Origin: Gambelia wislizenii | Taxonomy: Eukaryota; Chordata; Lepidosauria; Squamata; Crotaphytidae | Assembly: GCA_030847615.1 (NCBI GenBank) | Contig: JAUMIR010000001.1 | Coordinates: 183,105,001-183,169,000, forward strand | DNA: 64,000 nucleotides | Direction of reading: 5' to 3' | Part shown: one piece after another, positions 55,620 to 64,000 of the stretch | Position numbering within the stretch: the stretch's first letter is position 1 | Layout: each line of letters begins with the position of its first letter | The notes under the pieces: model-generated | The model's database searches: none | Seen by the model: only the letters and a program-made list of their open reading frames with translations | What the model was told of the DNA's origin: nothing | Position numbers and translations under genes: made by a program

Positions 55620-56095
55620 GGAGGTGATAGCTCAAATATCAGCCCAAAGGCTCTCCTATGCATCTTGCAAAACGTGCAGTGACAAATGCAATAACTAGGC
55701 CCACTAAGATGCCAACTAACAGCACTGTCTGAGGTGCTTGTTCCCAACAGTAGCTAAAACCAGCAGAGTGCAAAAGCACAGAACCCTCTAGTAGTATTTG
55801 GCAATCTGGCACCGACCAACCTTGAAATGAAGCACAGACACTGTTGGATTCTTTCAAAGTCCTTGGAGGCTCTTTATCTTGTTGTTGCAGGATATATACA
55901 AGATATACAAACACTCCTTTGACATTCTCCAACAGTAAATAGTAACTACTTTCAGTAAACATACACAACCCACTACTACAACCCACACAAACTCTGGGTC
56001 TCAGCAGACTGATAGGCAATGGTGATTATGCTGACCTAACACCTGGTGCTCCACACCCTTCACAGCCATACAAACTATTTTTCTACTTTGATTTA
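55620..56095. mobile_element. Unidentified insertion in the CR1
   Basis: CR1 similarity stops after the ORF1 end and resumes at about 56100. Within the insert a 93-bp segment (55842-55934) begins TGTTGGA and ends TCCAACA, as LTRs of retrotransposons do. No target duplication flanks that segment, and it is unusually short for an LTR. A 126-codon minus-strand frame (56019-55639) has no recognised domain. Confidence 0.4.
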
Positions 56096-58072
56096 AAGGC
56101 ACAGTGTTCCAACAGTTCTAAACACAAGGATGTGAATTCTAGAGAAGAAGCTGAGCAGGAGAATGGGATCCACAGAAAAAACTGACAGTAAATTAATAGG
56201 TGAGAACAAATAAAGCTTCAAATGTCTACGCACCAGGACACAGCGATTGAGAAACAAACAAGATGAGTTTGAAGTCCCAGTACAGGAAGGTAAATATGAT
56301 TTCATATGCATAATAGAGGTCTGATGGGATGACTCACCTGATTGGAATACAATAATTGAAGGGTATAACCTATTCAAAAAAATAGATGCAGCAGAAAAGG
56401 AGGAGGAGTAGCATTATATGTCAAAGACAAATTAACTTGTGCAAAAATTCATGAGAGTGATCAGAGTGGACCAATTGGGAGTATTTGGGTAAAAATAAAT
56501 TAAGAAATAATTGCAACATTATGGTAGGAATTTGCTACAGGCCATCAAACCAAGAAAAGGCAATGGGTGATGCTTTTCAGAAACAAAACTCATCTTAAAG
56601 ATGCAAGAATTAGTAGTTATGAGGGACTTCAATTACCCTTATATCTGCTGGGTAATTAATTCTGTTAAGCATAGGCTCTCTCTCAAAAAAATTCTGAGGT
56701 GTCTTGCAGATAATTTTCTATTTCAAAAGGCAGAGGAAGGAACAAGGGGGCCAATAATTCTGTTCTTGATCCTAACCAATAGAGAGGAGTTGGTCATTGG
56801 AATCAAAGTAGTTGGTACTTTAGGGACAAGTGGCCATAGAATGCTAGAATTCACCACTGTGGGGCAAGGCAAAAAAGAAAATAGTCAAACACATGCCTTG
56901 AATTTCAGGAAAGATGATTTTAACAAGTTCATGGAAATACTGGGTGGAATCCCCAGGGTATTCATGCTAAAGGTAAAAAAGACACCCAGCAAGCGTGGGA
57001 GTTCTTGATGGAGTTATAAAAAGCACAATCACAAACAATCCCAAGGAAGAAGAAAAATAGAAACATCTGAAAAAGCCAATGTGGTTGCACAGCAAACTCA
57101 AGGAGGAAGTGAAACGAAAACAAACAGTATGTATAAAGAAATTGAAGGAAGGACGAAGAACAAGTACAGATATGTAGTACAAGTTTGCAGGAAGAGCATA
57201 AAGGAAGCTAAAGCTCAGAGTGAGCTGAGACTGGCTAGGCAAGCAATGAACATCAAAAAGTTTTTTTTCATATACATTTGAGGCAAGAGAATGACCAAGG
57301 AGACAGTGGAGCTGCTGTTCAGTAAGGATGATAAAATGCTGATAGATCACAGTGAAAAGACAGAACTACTGATACCTGTTTTGCTTTTGTTTTCTCGCAA
57401 AAAGAGAACTGTGTGCTTCCATGCAGCAGCAGAGAACTTGGCAAGGGATCTGGATTGCAAATCAAAATTGATGGAATCACCTATCTAACCTAAATGAGTT
57501 CAAATCTGCAGGGCATCCCAGGGTACTGAAGGAACTTGTTGATGTATTCCACTTGCCATCATTCTTGAGAAATCCTGGAGAACAGGTGAGGTGCCAGAGG
57601 ATTAAAGAAGGGCAAACATTGTTCCTCTCTTAAAAAAAAAAAAAAAAGGCAAAAATGAAGATCCAGGAAACCACAGACCAGTCAGCCTGACCTCAATACC
57701 AGGAAAAATATTAGATCGGGTTATACAGGACTTTGTCTGCAAGTATCTTGATGACAATGCAGTGATCAGTAGGTCCTAGCATGAGTTTTTCAAGAATAAA
57801 TCCTGCCAAACTAACCTTATAACTTTGATGAGGTCACTAGTTTAGTAGATGGTGGGAAAATTGTAGATGTCATTTTTCTGGATTTCAGTAATGCAGTACT
57901 GCAGGCCCCCACAATATTTTGATTAGCAAACTAATTAAATGTGGGATGAATGGGAACACTGTCTGATGGATCCATAACTGTTTGGAAAACACTGCTCAAA
58001 GAGTTGTCATCGACGGCTGCACTTCAAACTGGAAAGAGGTTTTGAGTGGATTGCCTCACAGTTCTGTCCTAC

Positions 58073-58993
58073 TGTTACCCAAACTGTTTGAGGTCTGTGG
58101 AACCCACTCATGACCTTTGAATTATAATATTAAATTGGGGAATTTTAATTAGCTCAAAGGTATGGCTGCAAGAGGCTGGGTAACTTATGGGACCTTTGCA
58201 CCTGTGTATACAAGTACTCCAAACCAAAATGAAATAAAAATGTTTTTTATTCGAAAATAATCATGGAGACATTCACACATGCACTCACATTTACAAGCAA
58301 TCACACAAAGCTAATGACGAATTAAGAGGCAGTATTTGGATAGAGGAATAAATTTGGGGAGTGGGCTATAATTACCTCTCTGGAGAGCAGAGATTCGTGC
58401 AGTGAAGAAAGACTCAGACCTGGAGCTGAGGGTTGCACAGCAGTTGGGCAGAATAACAGTGTGGGGGGAATTGTGCACACATGGCTATGATTTGAGGGTA
58501 ATATTTATACCCAATATTGTACCCTTAAGGGGTATTTTGAGTGTAAAACAATGATTGGCTGAGTTTCTCACAGTTAGACAAAGAAGCTCCGGCTTCATTG
58601 ATCGCTGCTAATGGTTGAGACTTTGAAGTTAATGGCCTTATGGCCTCCGCTGTATTGTGGATGGGGGAAGGTATGAAGGAAAAACATTTACTTGGATGAG
58701 TGTGGATAACAGGTGTTCTGGTCACTGTTTGTTTTTGGAGTACGACTCACTGCCAGGTGCATTCAGGAGAGATTAGCACATTACTCCCTAACAACTGTGC
58801 AGGGGTGGGGGCTTTGCTTAATCATGTCCTGGGTGTGTTAGCTGGGGAATTTCCAAGACAACTTTTTAGGTCTTTGGGTGACCTTCACTTGAACCTATTT
58901 ATGGCTGGCCTGGTCTACCGGAGACCTTGTGAACTGTCCAATATTGCCAAATTATGCATTATTAGAGGTAGGGGGCTGTAAGGCCAGGTAACA
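58073..58993 (-). mobile_element. Solo LTR of an endogenous retrovirus or LTR retrotransposon
   Basis: The 921-bp unit starts TGTTACC and ends GGTAACA (inverted), flanked by CTAC at 58069-58072 and 58994-58997. Its removal restores CR1 sequence 'TCTGTCCTACGGCCATTACT'. On the minus strand a TATAAAT box (58510-58504) is followed by AATAAA (58252-58247), which supports the minus orientation with U3 at the right. No internal gene or second LTR is present, so it probably arose by LTR-LTR recombination. A 4-bp duplication fits several retrovirus-like classes; the family is not named. Confidence 0.85.
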
Positions 58994-59647
58994 CTACGGC
59001 CATTACTACTCAACGTTTTTATCAATGACTTAAATGATAGGGTAAAGGGAATCTTTATCGAGTTTGCAGATTTTACAAAACTGGGAAGGGAGGCTAACAC
59101 ATTGGGAACAAAGTTCAAAAGGACCTAGATAAACTAGAGAATTGGGTAGAAATTAATAAAAAAATATAATTACATTCAACTGAGACAATTGCTAAATTCT
59201 ACATTTAGGCCACAAAACCCAAATGCACAGGTATAGGATGGGGACACGTGGGTCAGCAGTACTACATGTGAAAAGGACCTTGGGATTATTGTTGATCATA
59301 GATTGGACAATGAGCCAGCAGTGTGATGTTGCAGCAAAGAAGGAGAATGCTATTTTAGCCTGTATTAATAGAAGCATAGTTTCCAAGTCAAGGGAAGTAA
59401 TAACTGCATTATATTCTGGTCAGACCTCATCTGAAGTACCGCTTATAGCTCAGGGCACCTTATTTTAAGAAGTATATAGACAAGTTGGAGTGGATTCAGA
59501 GAAGGGCACCAAAGATGAGGAAAGATATGGAGAACAAAACATATGAGGAAAGGTTGAAGGAGTTGGCCATGTTCCGCTTGGTGAAGAAAAGACTGAAAGG
59601 TGACATGACTGTACTCTTTAAGTACCTCAAGGACTGCCAGAGAGATG

Positions 59648-59978
59648 ATCATAGAATCATAGAGTTGGAAGAGACCTCAAGGGCCATCCAGTCCAACCCC
59701 CTGCCATGCAGGAATAAACAATCAAAGCATTCCCGACAGATGGCCATCCAGCCTCTGTTTCAAAACCTCCAAAGAAGGAGACTCCACCACACTATGAGGC
59801 AGTGTATTCCACTTTTGAACAGCCCTTACTGTCAGGAAGTTCTTCCTAATGTTTAGGTGGACTCTCTTTTCCTGTAGTTTGAACCCATTGCTCCGTGTCC
59901 TAGCCTCAGGAGCAGCAGAAAACAAGCTTGCTCCATCCTCAGTATGACATCCCTTCAAATATTTGGGTAGTCCAACCT
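59648..59978 (-). mobile_element. CR1 3' end, inserted in reverse
   Basis: The plus strand starts ATCATAGAATCATAGAGTTG, the reversed CR1 terminus with its ATTCTATGAT octamers. The minus-strand frame 59958-59722 encodes the CR1 ORF2 C-terminus ('QKWNTLPHSVVESPSLEVL'). It closely resembles the CR1 tail at 62276-62512. The right boundary is approximate. Confidence 0.85.
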
Positions 59979-60265
59979 TGGCTGGTTCTTTGCAGCCCCA
60001 GAGGATAGAACCAGGTCTAATGGTTTGAATTTACAGGAGGGTATAGACTGAACATTAAAAGGTTCTTCACAATAAGAAGTTGATTTGGCAATAGAACCAA
60101 TTGCCTAGAGATGTGGTGGGGATCCTTCTCTGGACATCTTTGAAAAGAGGCTGGACAGCTACCTGCTGGGGATTCTTTAGCTGGAGATCCTGCATTGAGT
60201 AGGGGGGTTGGACTCCATGGCCCACGAGTCCCATTCTAACTCTATGGTTCTATGATTCTACATAT

Positions 60266-60720
60266 TGCAGTATTTTGATGTTAATGATTGTTGTATTTTA
60301 TCTTCTTGTAAGCTTTCCTGTTGTTCAAGGTTGGACTACAGATCCTGCCACGGGGCTAGCAGGATAGAGCCCCTTTCATTCCAAGGGTCAGGTTCAGTTT
60401 CAGAGAAGTTTTCAGGGGCGTCATTCCAGTGGTGCACAGAACCAAAGACCAAAAAGATGGGGCACAAAATATTAGGAGGTTTTTAGCTTGAAGCACTTAC
60501 AGGCAGTAAACAAGACTTGGGACAAATATTGCAACCTTTTAGAATGGGAAAAGAAACATAAAAAATTCAAAAAAAGTACCATATGATGGTATCATGAGAA
60601 GGAAGTGTGGGGGAAGAGAGTATGGACTTCCCCTAGGGAAGCCCAAAGAGCTGGACTGGTACACTAAGATAGCTTTGTTCTACCCCACGACCTGGGTTTT
60701 CCCACCCCCTGCTTTAAATG
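60266..60720. other. No recognised feature
   Basis: No supported gene or repeat. Confidence 0.4.
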
Positions 60721-60722
60721 TA

Positions 60723-60948
60723 CAGGTCAACCCTTGTATGCACAGGGGATATGTTCCCAGACACACACACACGGATAGCTGAAACTGTGTATAATAGGGG
60801 GCCCTATTATTTTCAATGAGACAAACCCTGGAAATTGACCATAGATTCATAATGGAGGACCTAGAAAAATGCCTAGGGAGAACATTTTTTTTTGATGTGG
60901 ATAAGTGAAACTGTGGATACCAAAACCATGGATATGGGGGTCGATCTG
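60723..60948. mobile_element. Tigger-like MITE
   Basis: Ends CAGGTCAACCCTTGTATGCA and, inverted, CAGATCGACCCCCATATCCA, with TA at 60721-60722 and 60949-60950. The interior 'TTGACCATAGATTCATAATG' and 'GAGGACCTAG' is shared with 19903-20160. 226 bp, non-coding. Confidence 0.8.
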
Positions 60949-60950
60949 TA

Positions 60951-61203
60951 TATAAAGAAACCTATTAAAGGTTTGTGTCTAGTGCTCTCTTTGTAACAAT
61001 CCAATGATATTCTATAGTACAACCTGGTTTTCTCCTGTTCTGTTGAACACAAACCCCACCAACCCCAGACTCCCTGGCCATTGGGGTGAAGGGGAAGTGA
61101 TAATTTAACAAATTTGGAGGATGCAAGGTTGTGAAAGGCTGCCATAGCATCTGTCTAAATTTCTTTTGGTTCTGATTTAGTACACAATAACCAGTTGCAA
61201 AAA
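60951..61203. other. No recognised feature
   Basis: Short spacer between a Tigger-like MITE and a SINE; nothing supported. Confidence 0.4.
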
Positions 61204-61452
61204 GAGCCAGCATGGTGCAGTGGTTTGAGCATTGGACTACAACTCTGGAGACCAGGGTTTGAATTCTCTCTCAGCCATAGAAACCCACTGGGTGACCTCA
61301 GGCAAGTCACACTCTCTCAGCCTTAGAGGAAGGCAAAGGCAATCTCCCCTTGAAGAAATTCTGCCAAGAAAACCCCATGATTGGTTCATATTAGGGTCTC
61401 CATTTGTCAGAAATGATCTGAAGGCACACAACAACAACAACAACAACAACCA
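61204..61452 (+). mobile_element. Sauria-type SINE, nearly complete
   Basis: Head GAGCCAGCATGGTGCAGTGG (box A region), box B GGTTTGAATTC (61256-61266), body 'AACCCACTGGGTGACCTCAG' and 'CTGCCAAGAAAACCCCATGA', Bov-B-like 3' end, and an (ACA)n tail at 61427-61450. The best preserved copy in the window. Confidence 0.92.
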
Positions 61453-62275
61453 GCTTTAAATAGCACAATTCTAACTAAAGTGATAATTTTCAGCATTTTG
61501 CTTTGAGCGGCATCATACCTTGATGTTTTTGGGGAAAAAGGAACAATCACTGTCTCTATCTGAAAGAGTTAAATGAACTATGCATATAATACGCAACCTG
61601 CTGGAAATCCAGTCACTCATCTTTCAGATTAAGTATAATGAATCCTTTGAAATGTGACAGGCACGTGCATTCAAATTAAATTCTATTTGGAGAGGTAATG
61701 GACAACTCTAATTAAACAGAAACATAAACCAGGCAGTTACCATGGAGATTGTGCATGTGATCTGTCTCCAAGTTAAAACTCCAAAGTGGTGCCTCTAGTT
61801 TGTGGCTTCACAATAAGATGGCTAACAATAAGAGGAAGAAACAAATATGTATGGCCTGAAATCCTAAAATGACTGAAACCAGAAAAAGGATCTTGTGCAA
61901 CTTAATTAAGAAAGTAGTTTTAAAAACAGAGGCAAGTAGGGAGCCAGAGGTATCAAGTGCAAAGCATAAGTCACTATCATTCAGCCTCAATTCTTTATCT
62001 CTAAAAATGACAAGAGAAAGAGATGTACCTTAAAGGTACATGTTCCATGGGGAAAGTAATCAAGATTGTAAAGTTCCATGTATTTTCAGGGGGGGAAAAT
62101 ATAAGTGAAAGGGTAGTGCATTACAAAGCACAAGAGTATACCCATATCCAGAAGTACTTTGCGTTCAGAGTTTCTCGGGACACAATTTACCCAGCCTCTC
62201 TGTCTAGGGTTGTGGAAATCCCTTGATGTATATTACCAAAAACTATAAAATTTCATTAATTCTAACTTGACAACA
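61453..62275. other. Unassigned, possibly unique DNA
   Basis: No repeat signature was noticed; see findings for a possible conserved non-coding stretch at 61480-61800. Confidence 0.4.
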
Positions 62276-62512
62276 TCTATGTTGTCTATAGGAAAAGGGA
62301 TTCCACCTAAACATTAGGAAGAACTTCCTGATGGTAAGAGCTGTTTGACAGTACGGAGTTTGGTGGAGTCTGCTTCTTTGGAGGTTTTTTAAGAGAGGGT
62401 GGATAGCTATCTGTCAGGAGTGCTTTGATTGTGTGTTCCTGCATGGCAGGGGGTTGGACAGGATGGCTCTTGTGGTCTCTATCAACTCTGTAATTCTATG
62501 ATTCTATGTACT
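62276..62512 (+). mobile_element. CR1 LINE 3' end
   Basis: 'GGGATTCCACCTAAACATTA', 'TTTGGTGGAGTCTGCTTCTT', 'CATGGCAGGGGGTTGGACAG' and the terminus TTCTATGATTCTATG are the CR1 3' end. 5'-truncated; same subfamily as 59648-59978. Confidence 0.9.
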
Positions 62513-64000
62513 TGTTGTGTGAAGTACAATCCCCTCCCTCGCACCGTACCAACCTATGGAACTCTACTGCAACTGCTGAAAGCAACAACAAGGCATTGCT
62601 AGAAGCAATAATAAAGTTAAAACTATGTATGCCAAAAAATCTGCTCTACACCCACTAGTATGATGGAAGACCCTATCCTATCACCAGTGTTGAAGTAAAA
62701 GTCAACTGCCAATCTAGTCAACTTTTAGAACAGATGTTACATGGATTTTCAGTACACAGAATAAGAGAAGGGTGGTATTTTATCCTTATCTTTTGAGTTC
62801 CTGTATTGGGAGAAACGCAGGATGATGGTATCATCATCATCATCACCACCACCACCATCACCATCATCATCATCTTGGGTCAACCCTGCTTCTGCCAGTG
62901 CATCATAGCATTAAATAGATTTATGCTGGGGATTTTATATATATATATATATAGTATACGTCCTACATCATCATGGTAGCTATTAAAGCCAGCTATCTCA
63001 ATGGAAGCGGAACAGCACTAGAATCAGAGTAGTTTATTCGTTTAGCACATGTGATGCATGCCTTTTCCTTGCTCAACTTAACTGAATTTTTTTAATGTCA
63101 AGAGTCATTTTCTTTATTGATCAAACGAAACACAAAATTGTTGATTTAGTGTTATGGGCTGCTCACTGCCTCTCTTATCTCCTGCTCCTGACTCAAGACT
63201 CTCAATGCATCCAATACTACTACTATGCAGAGTGCTATTCTGATGTGTGTTAAAAATCTGCATTCACTTAGATTGTCTGATCCATTAGGTCTGGCAGGGC
63301 AAGTAGATAGATGTGTAACCCCTGGTAGTAAGGGGTTTGGGTTTGGATTAAGTGTCAGCTCCACGTGATAAACAGTAACCTTACCAGAAATACTTTTCTC
63401 CTTAAAAAAATTCAAATGATGTCTAAAGTCCCTTGACACCCCCCCCCCAAAAAATTGGGGGGGGGGAGAGAAAAAGAGATGGAGATTGTTAACAAAGCAT
63501 GTTTGTTGTAGAGAATGCTCAGTTCCTCTTGGGCAGATAACTATCAAAATCTCAGTCTTCCCACTTAATGATTATGAATTATTATAAATCAAAATCAAAA
63601 TATGCCCCCAGGCTCTAATTCAAGCCACTGAGACTTTTTGCAATGTCAAAACAAACAAACAAACAAACAAACACAGAGCCCATGCATACTTCAATAAAAT
63701 CTATAGGTGTTTGCTTGCTTTGGTGAAAAGTAAGCTTAAAGATTAAAGGATTCTATAATACCGGGTTTTTCAAATATTATGCGTTTTGTAGGACGTTGCA
63801 CACCAGGAAACTCTCCTTTGATTCACATCTGCTCATTACACCAATTATTTTCATTGCTTATCCACAGTAAACCAAAGGGCTTCTGTAGCTTTTCCCTCTA
63901 ATAAAAGTGTGTATAGTTGTATGATATACTATTAAAACCTGAACTGTTTGCAAGTCTTCACAGATTTCTATGACTGCTACAGAAGACTGATGAAAGAGCA
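62513..64000. other. Unassigned, low-complexity runs
   Basis: (ATC/ACC)n at 62829-62873, (TA)n at 62938-62954, C and G homopolymers near 63440-63466 and (AAAC)n at 63646-63672. The 131-codon frame 63152-63547 (-) spans the homopolymers and has no domain. No gene is supported. Confidence 0.45.

Larger units (their letters stand above)
56200..60200 (+). pseudogene. CR1 ORF2 (endonuclease and reverse transcriptase), broken
   Basis: The endonuclease region runs from about 56240 ('FICIIEV', 'WNTIIEGYNLFKK'), with the GDFN box changed to RDFN ('MRDFNYPYICW', about 56619). The linker 'ALNFRKDDFNKFMEIL' is at about 56897. The RT begins near 57640 ('PGNHRPVSLTS' type). 'SGLPHSSV' stands just before the solo LTR and 'LLLNVFINDL' just after it, so the LTR split the RT. 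The active-site box reads FADF (59063-59074) instead of FADD, removing a catalytic Asp. 'WIQRRAPKMRKDMENKTYEE' (about 59490) and the C-terminal part after 59980 follow. Many stops and frameshifts. Confidence 0.85.
54480..60262 (+). mobile_element. CR1-clade LINE, near full length, heavily interrupted
   Basis: A 5' region (from about 54480), ORF1, ORF2 and the CR1 3' terminus are all recognisable in order on the plus strand. The 3' end at 60240-60262 has the repeated ATTCTATG-type octamer (CTATGGTTCTATGATTCTA). Three insertions interrupt it: about 55620-56095 (unidentified), 58073-58993 (solo LTR) and about 59648-59978 (reversed CR1 tail). Without these it would be about 4 kb, close to a full CR1. 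CR1 elements move by reverse transcription at a nicked target and end in short repeats rather than poly-A. Confidence 0.88.

Noticed and set aside
63152..63547. 131-codon minus-strand frame as a gene
   Set aside because: It crosses poly-C and poly-G runs and shows no known motif or exon signals.

Overview
This window looks like intergenic (or deep intronic) nuclear DNA from a vertebrate, most likely a squamate reptile of lizard type. It is AT-rich and poor in CpG, and it carries a typical squamate mix of repeats: tRNA-derived Sauria-type SINEs with a Bov-B-like 3' end, a 5S-rRNA-derived SINE, a second tRNA-derived SINE with an L2-like tail, L1, L2, CR1 and Bov-B LINEs, a Penelope relic, and many DNA transposons (mariner, Tigger-like, hAT, PIF/Harbinger and palindromic foldback elements). 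I found no convincing host exon, tRNA gene, rRNA gene, CRISPR array or bacterial feature. Every longer reading frame I could interpret belongs to a transposable element and is broken. The family names rest on remembered consensus features and on comparing copies inside the window; no database was searched.

Layout. 0-10 kb: hAT-type element (317-803), palindromic MITEs, a PIF/Harbinger-like element (3853-4350), a Tigger-like MITE with an internal minisatellite (6628-7048), and a foldback region (7505-8060). 10-17 kb: two copies of an unnamed 450-bp repeat flank a complete but dead mariner (11165-12481) and an L2 nested in a Harbinger-like element (14161-15966). 18.9-24.6 kb: a dense cluster of hAT and Tigger-like elements, a large foldback element (20688-21765), a 576-bp element with perfect 11-bp ends (23192-23767) and a PIF-like MITE. 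25.5-32.5 kb: a SINE, an L1 5' half inserted in a MITE (26060-29501), further MITEs, a Bov-B fragment, and a 605-bp Harbinger element inside a 5S-derived SINE. 33-41 kb: an L1 tail, a SINE beside a foldback MITE, and a 5'-truncated L1 on the minus strand with a perfect 16-bp target duplication (37631-40535). 42-53 kb: SINEs, an L2 3' end, hAT and Tigger elements, a Penelope fragment with a decayed hammerhead ribozyme (48692-48856), a 320-bp foldback element, an L2 split by an 824-bp hAT element, and a MITE split by an L2. 54-60.3 kb: one long, decayed CR1 (esterase ORF1, then endonuclease/RT ORF2) interrupted by an unidentified insert, a solo LTR and a reversed CR1 tail. 60.3-64 kb: a Tigger-like MITE, a SINE, a CR1 tail and low-complexity repeats.

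The parts do not act together as a pathway. The value of the window is as a stratigraphic record: at least six nested insertions give relative ages, several with readable target-site duplications (TSDs). The best candidates for something undescribed are a hAT family with TAGgGATG-type ends and internal arrays of a TTTTCTGTGCAGAAAA-like motif, and three foldback elements with different arms but a shared central hairpin loop. I saw no new host or defence system.
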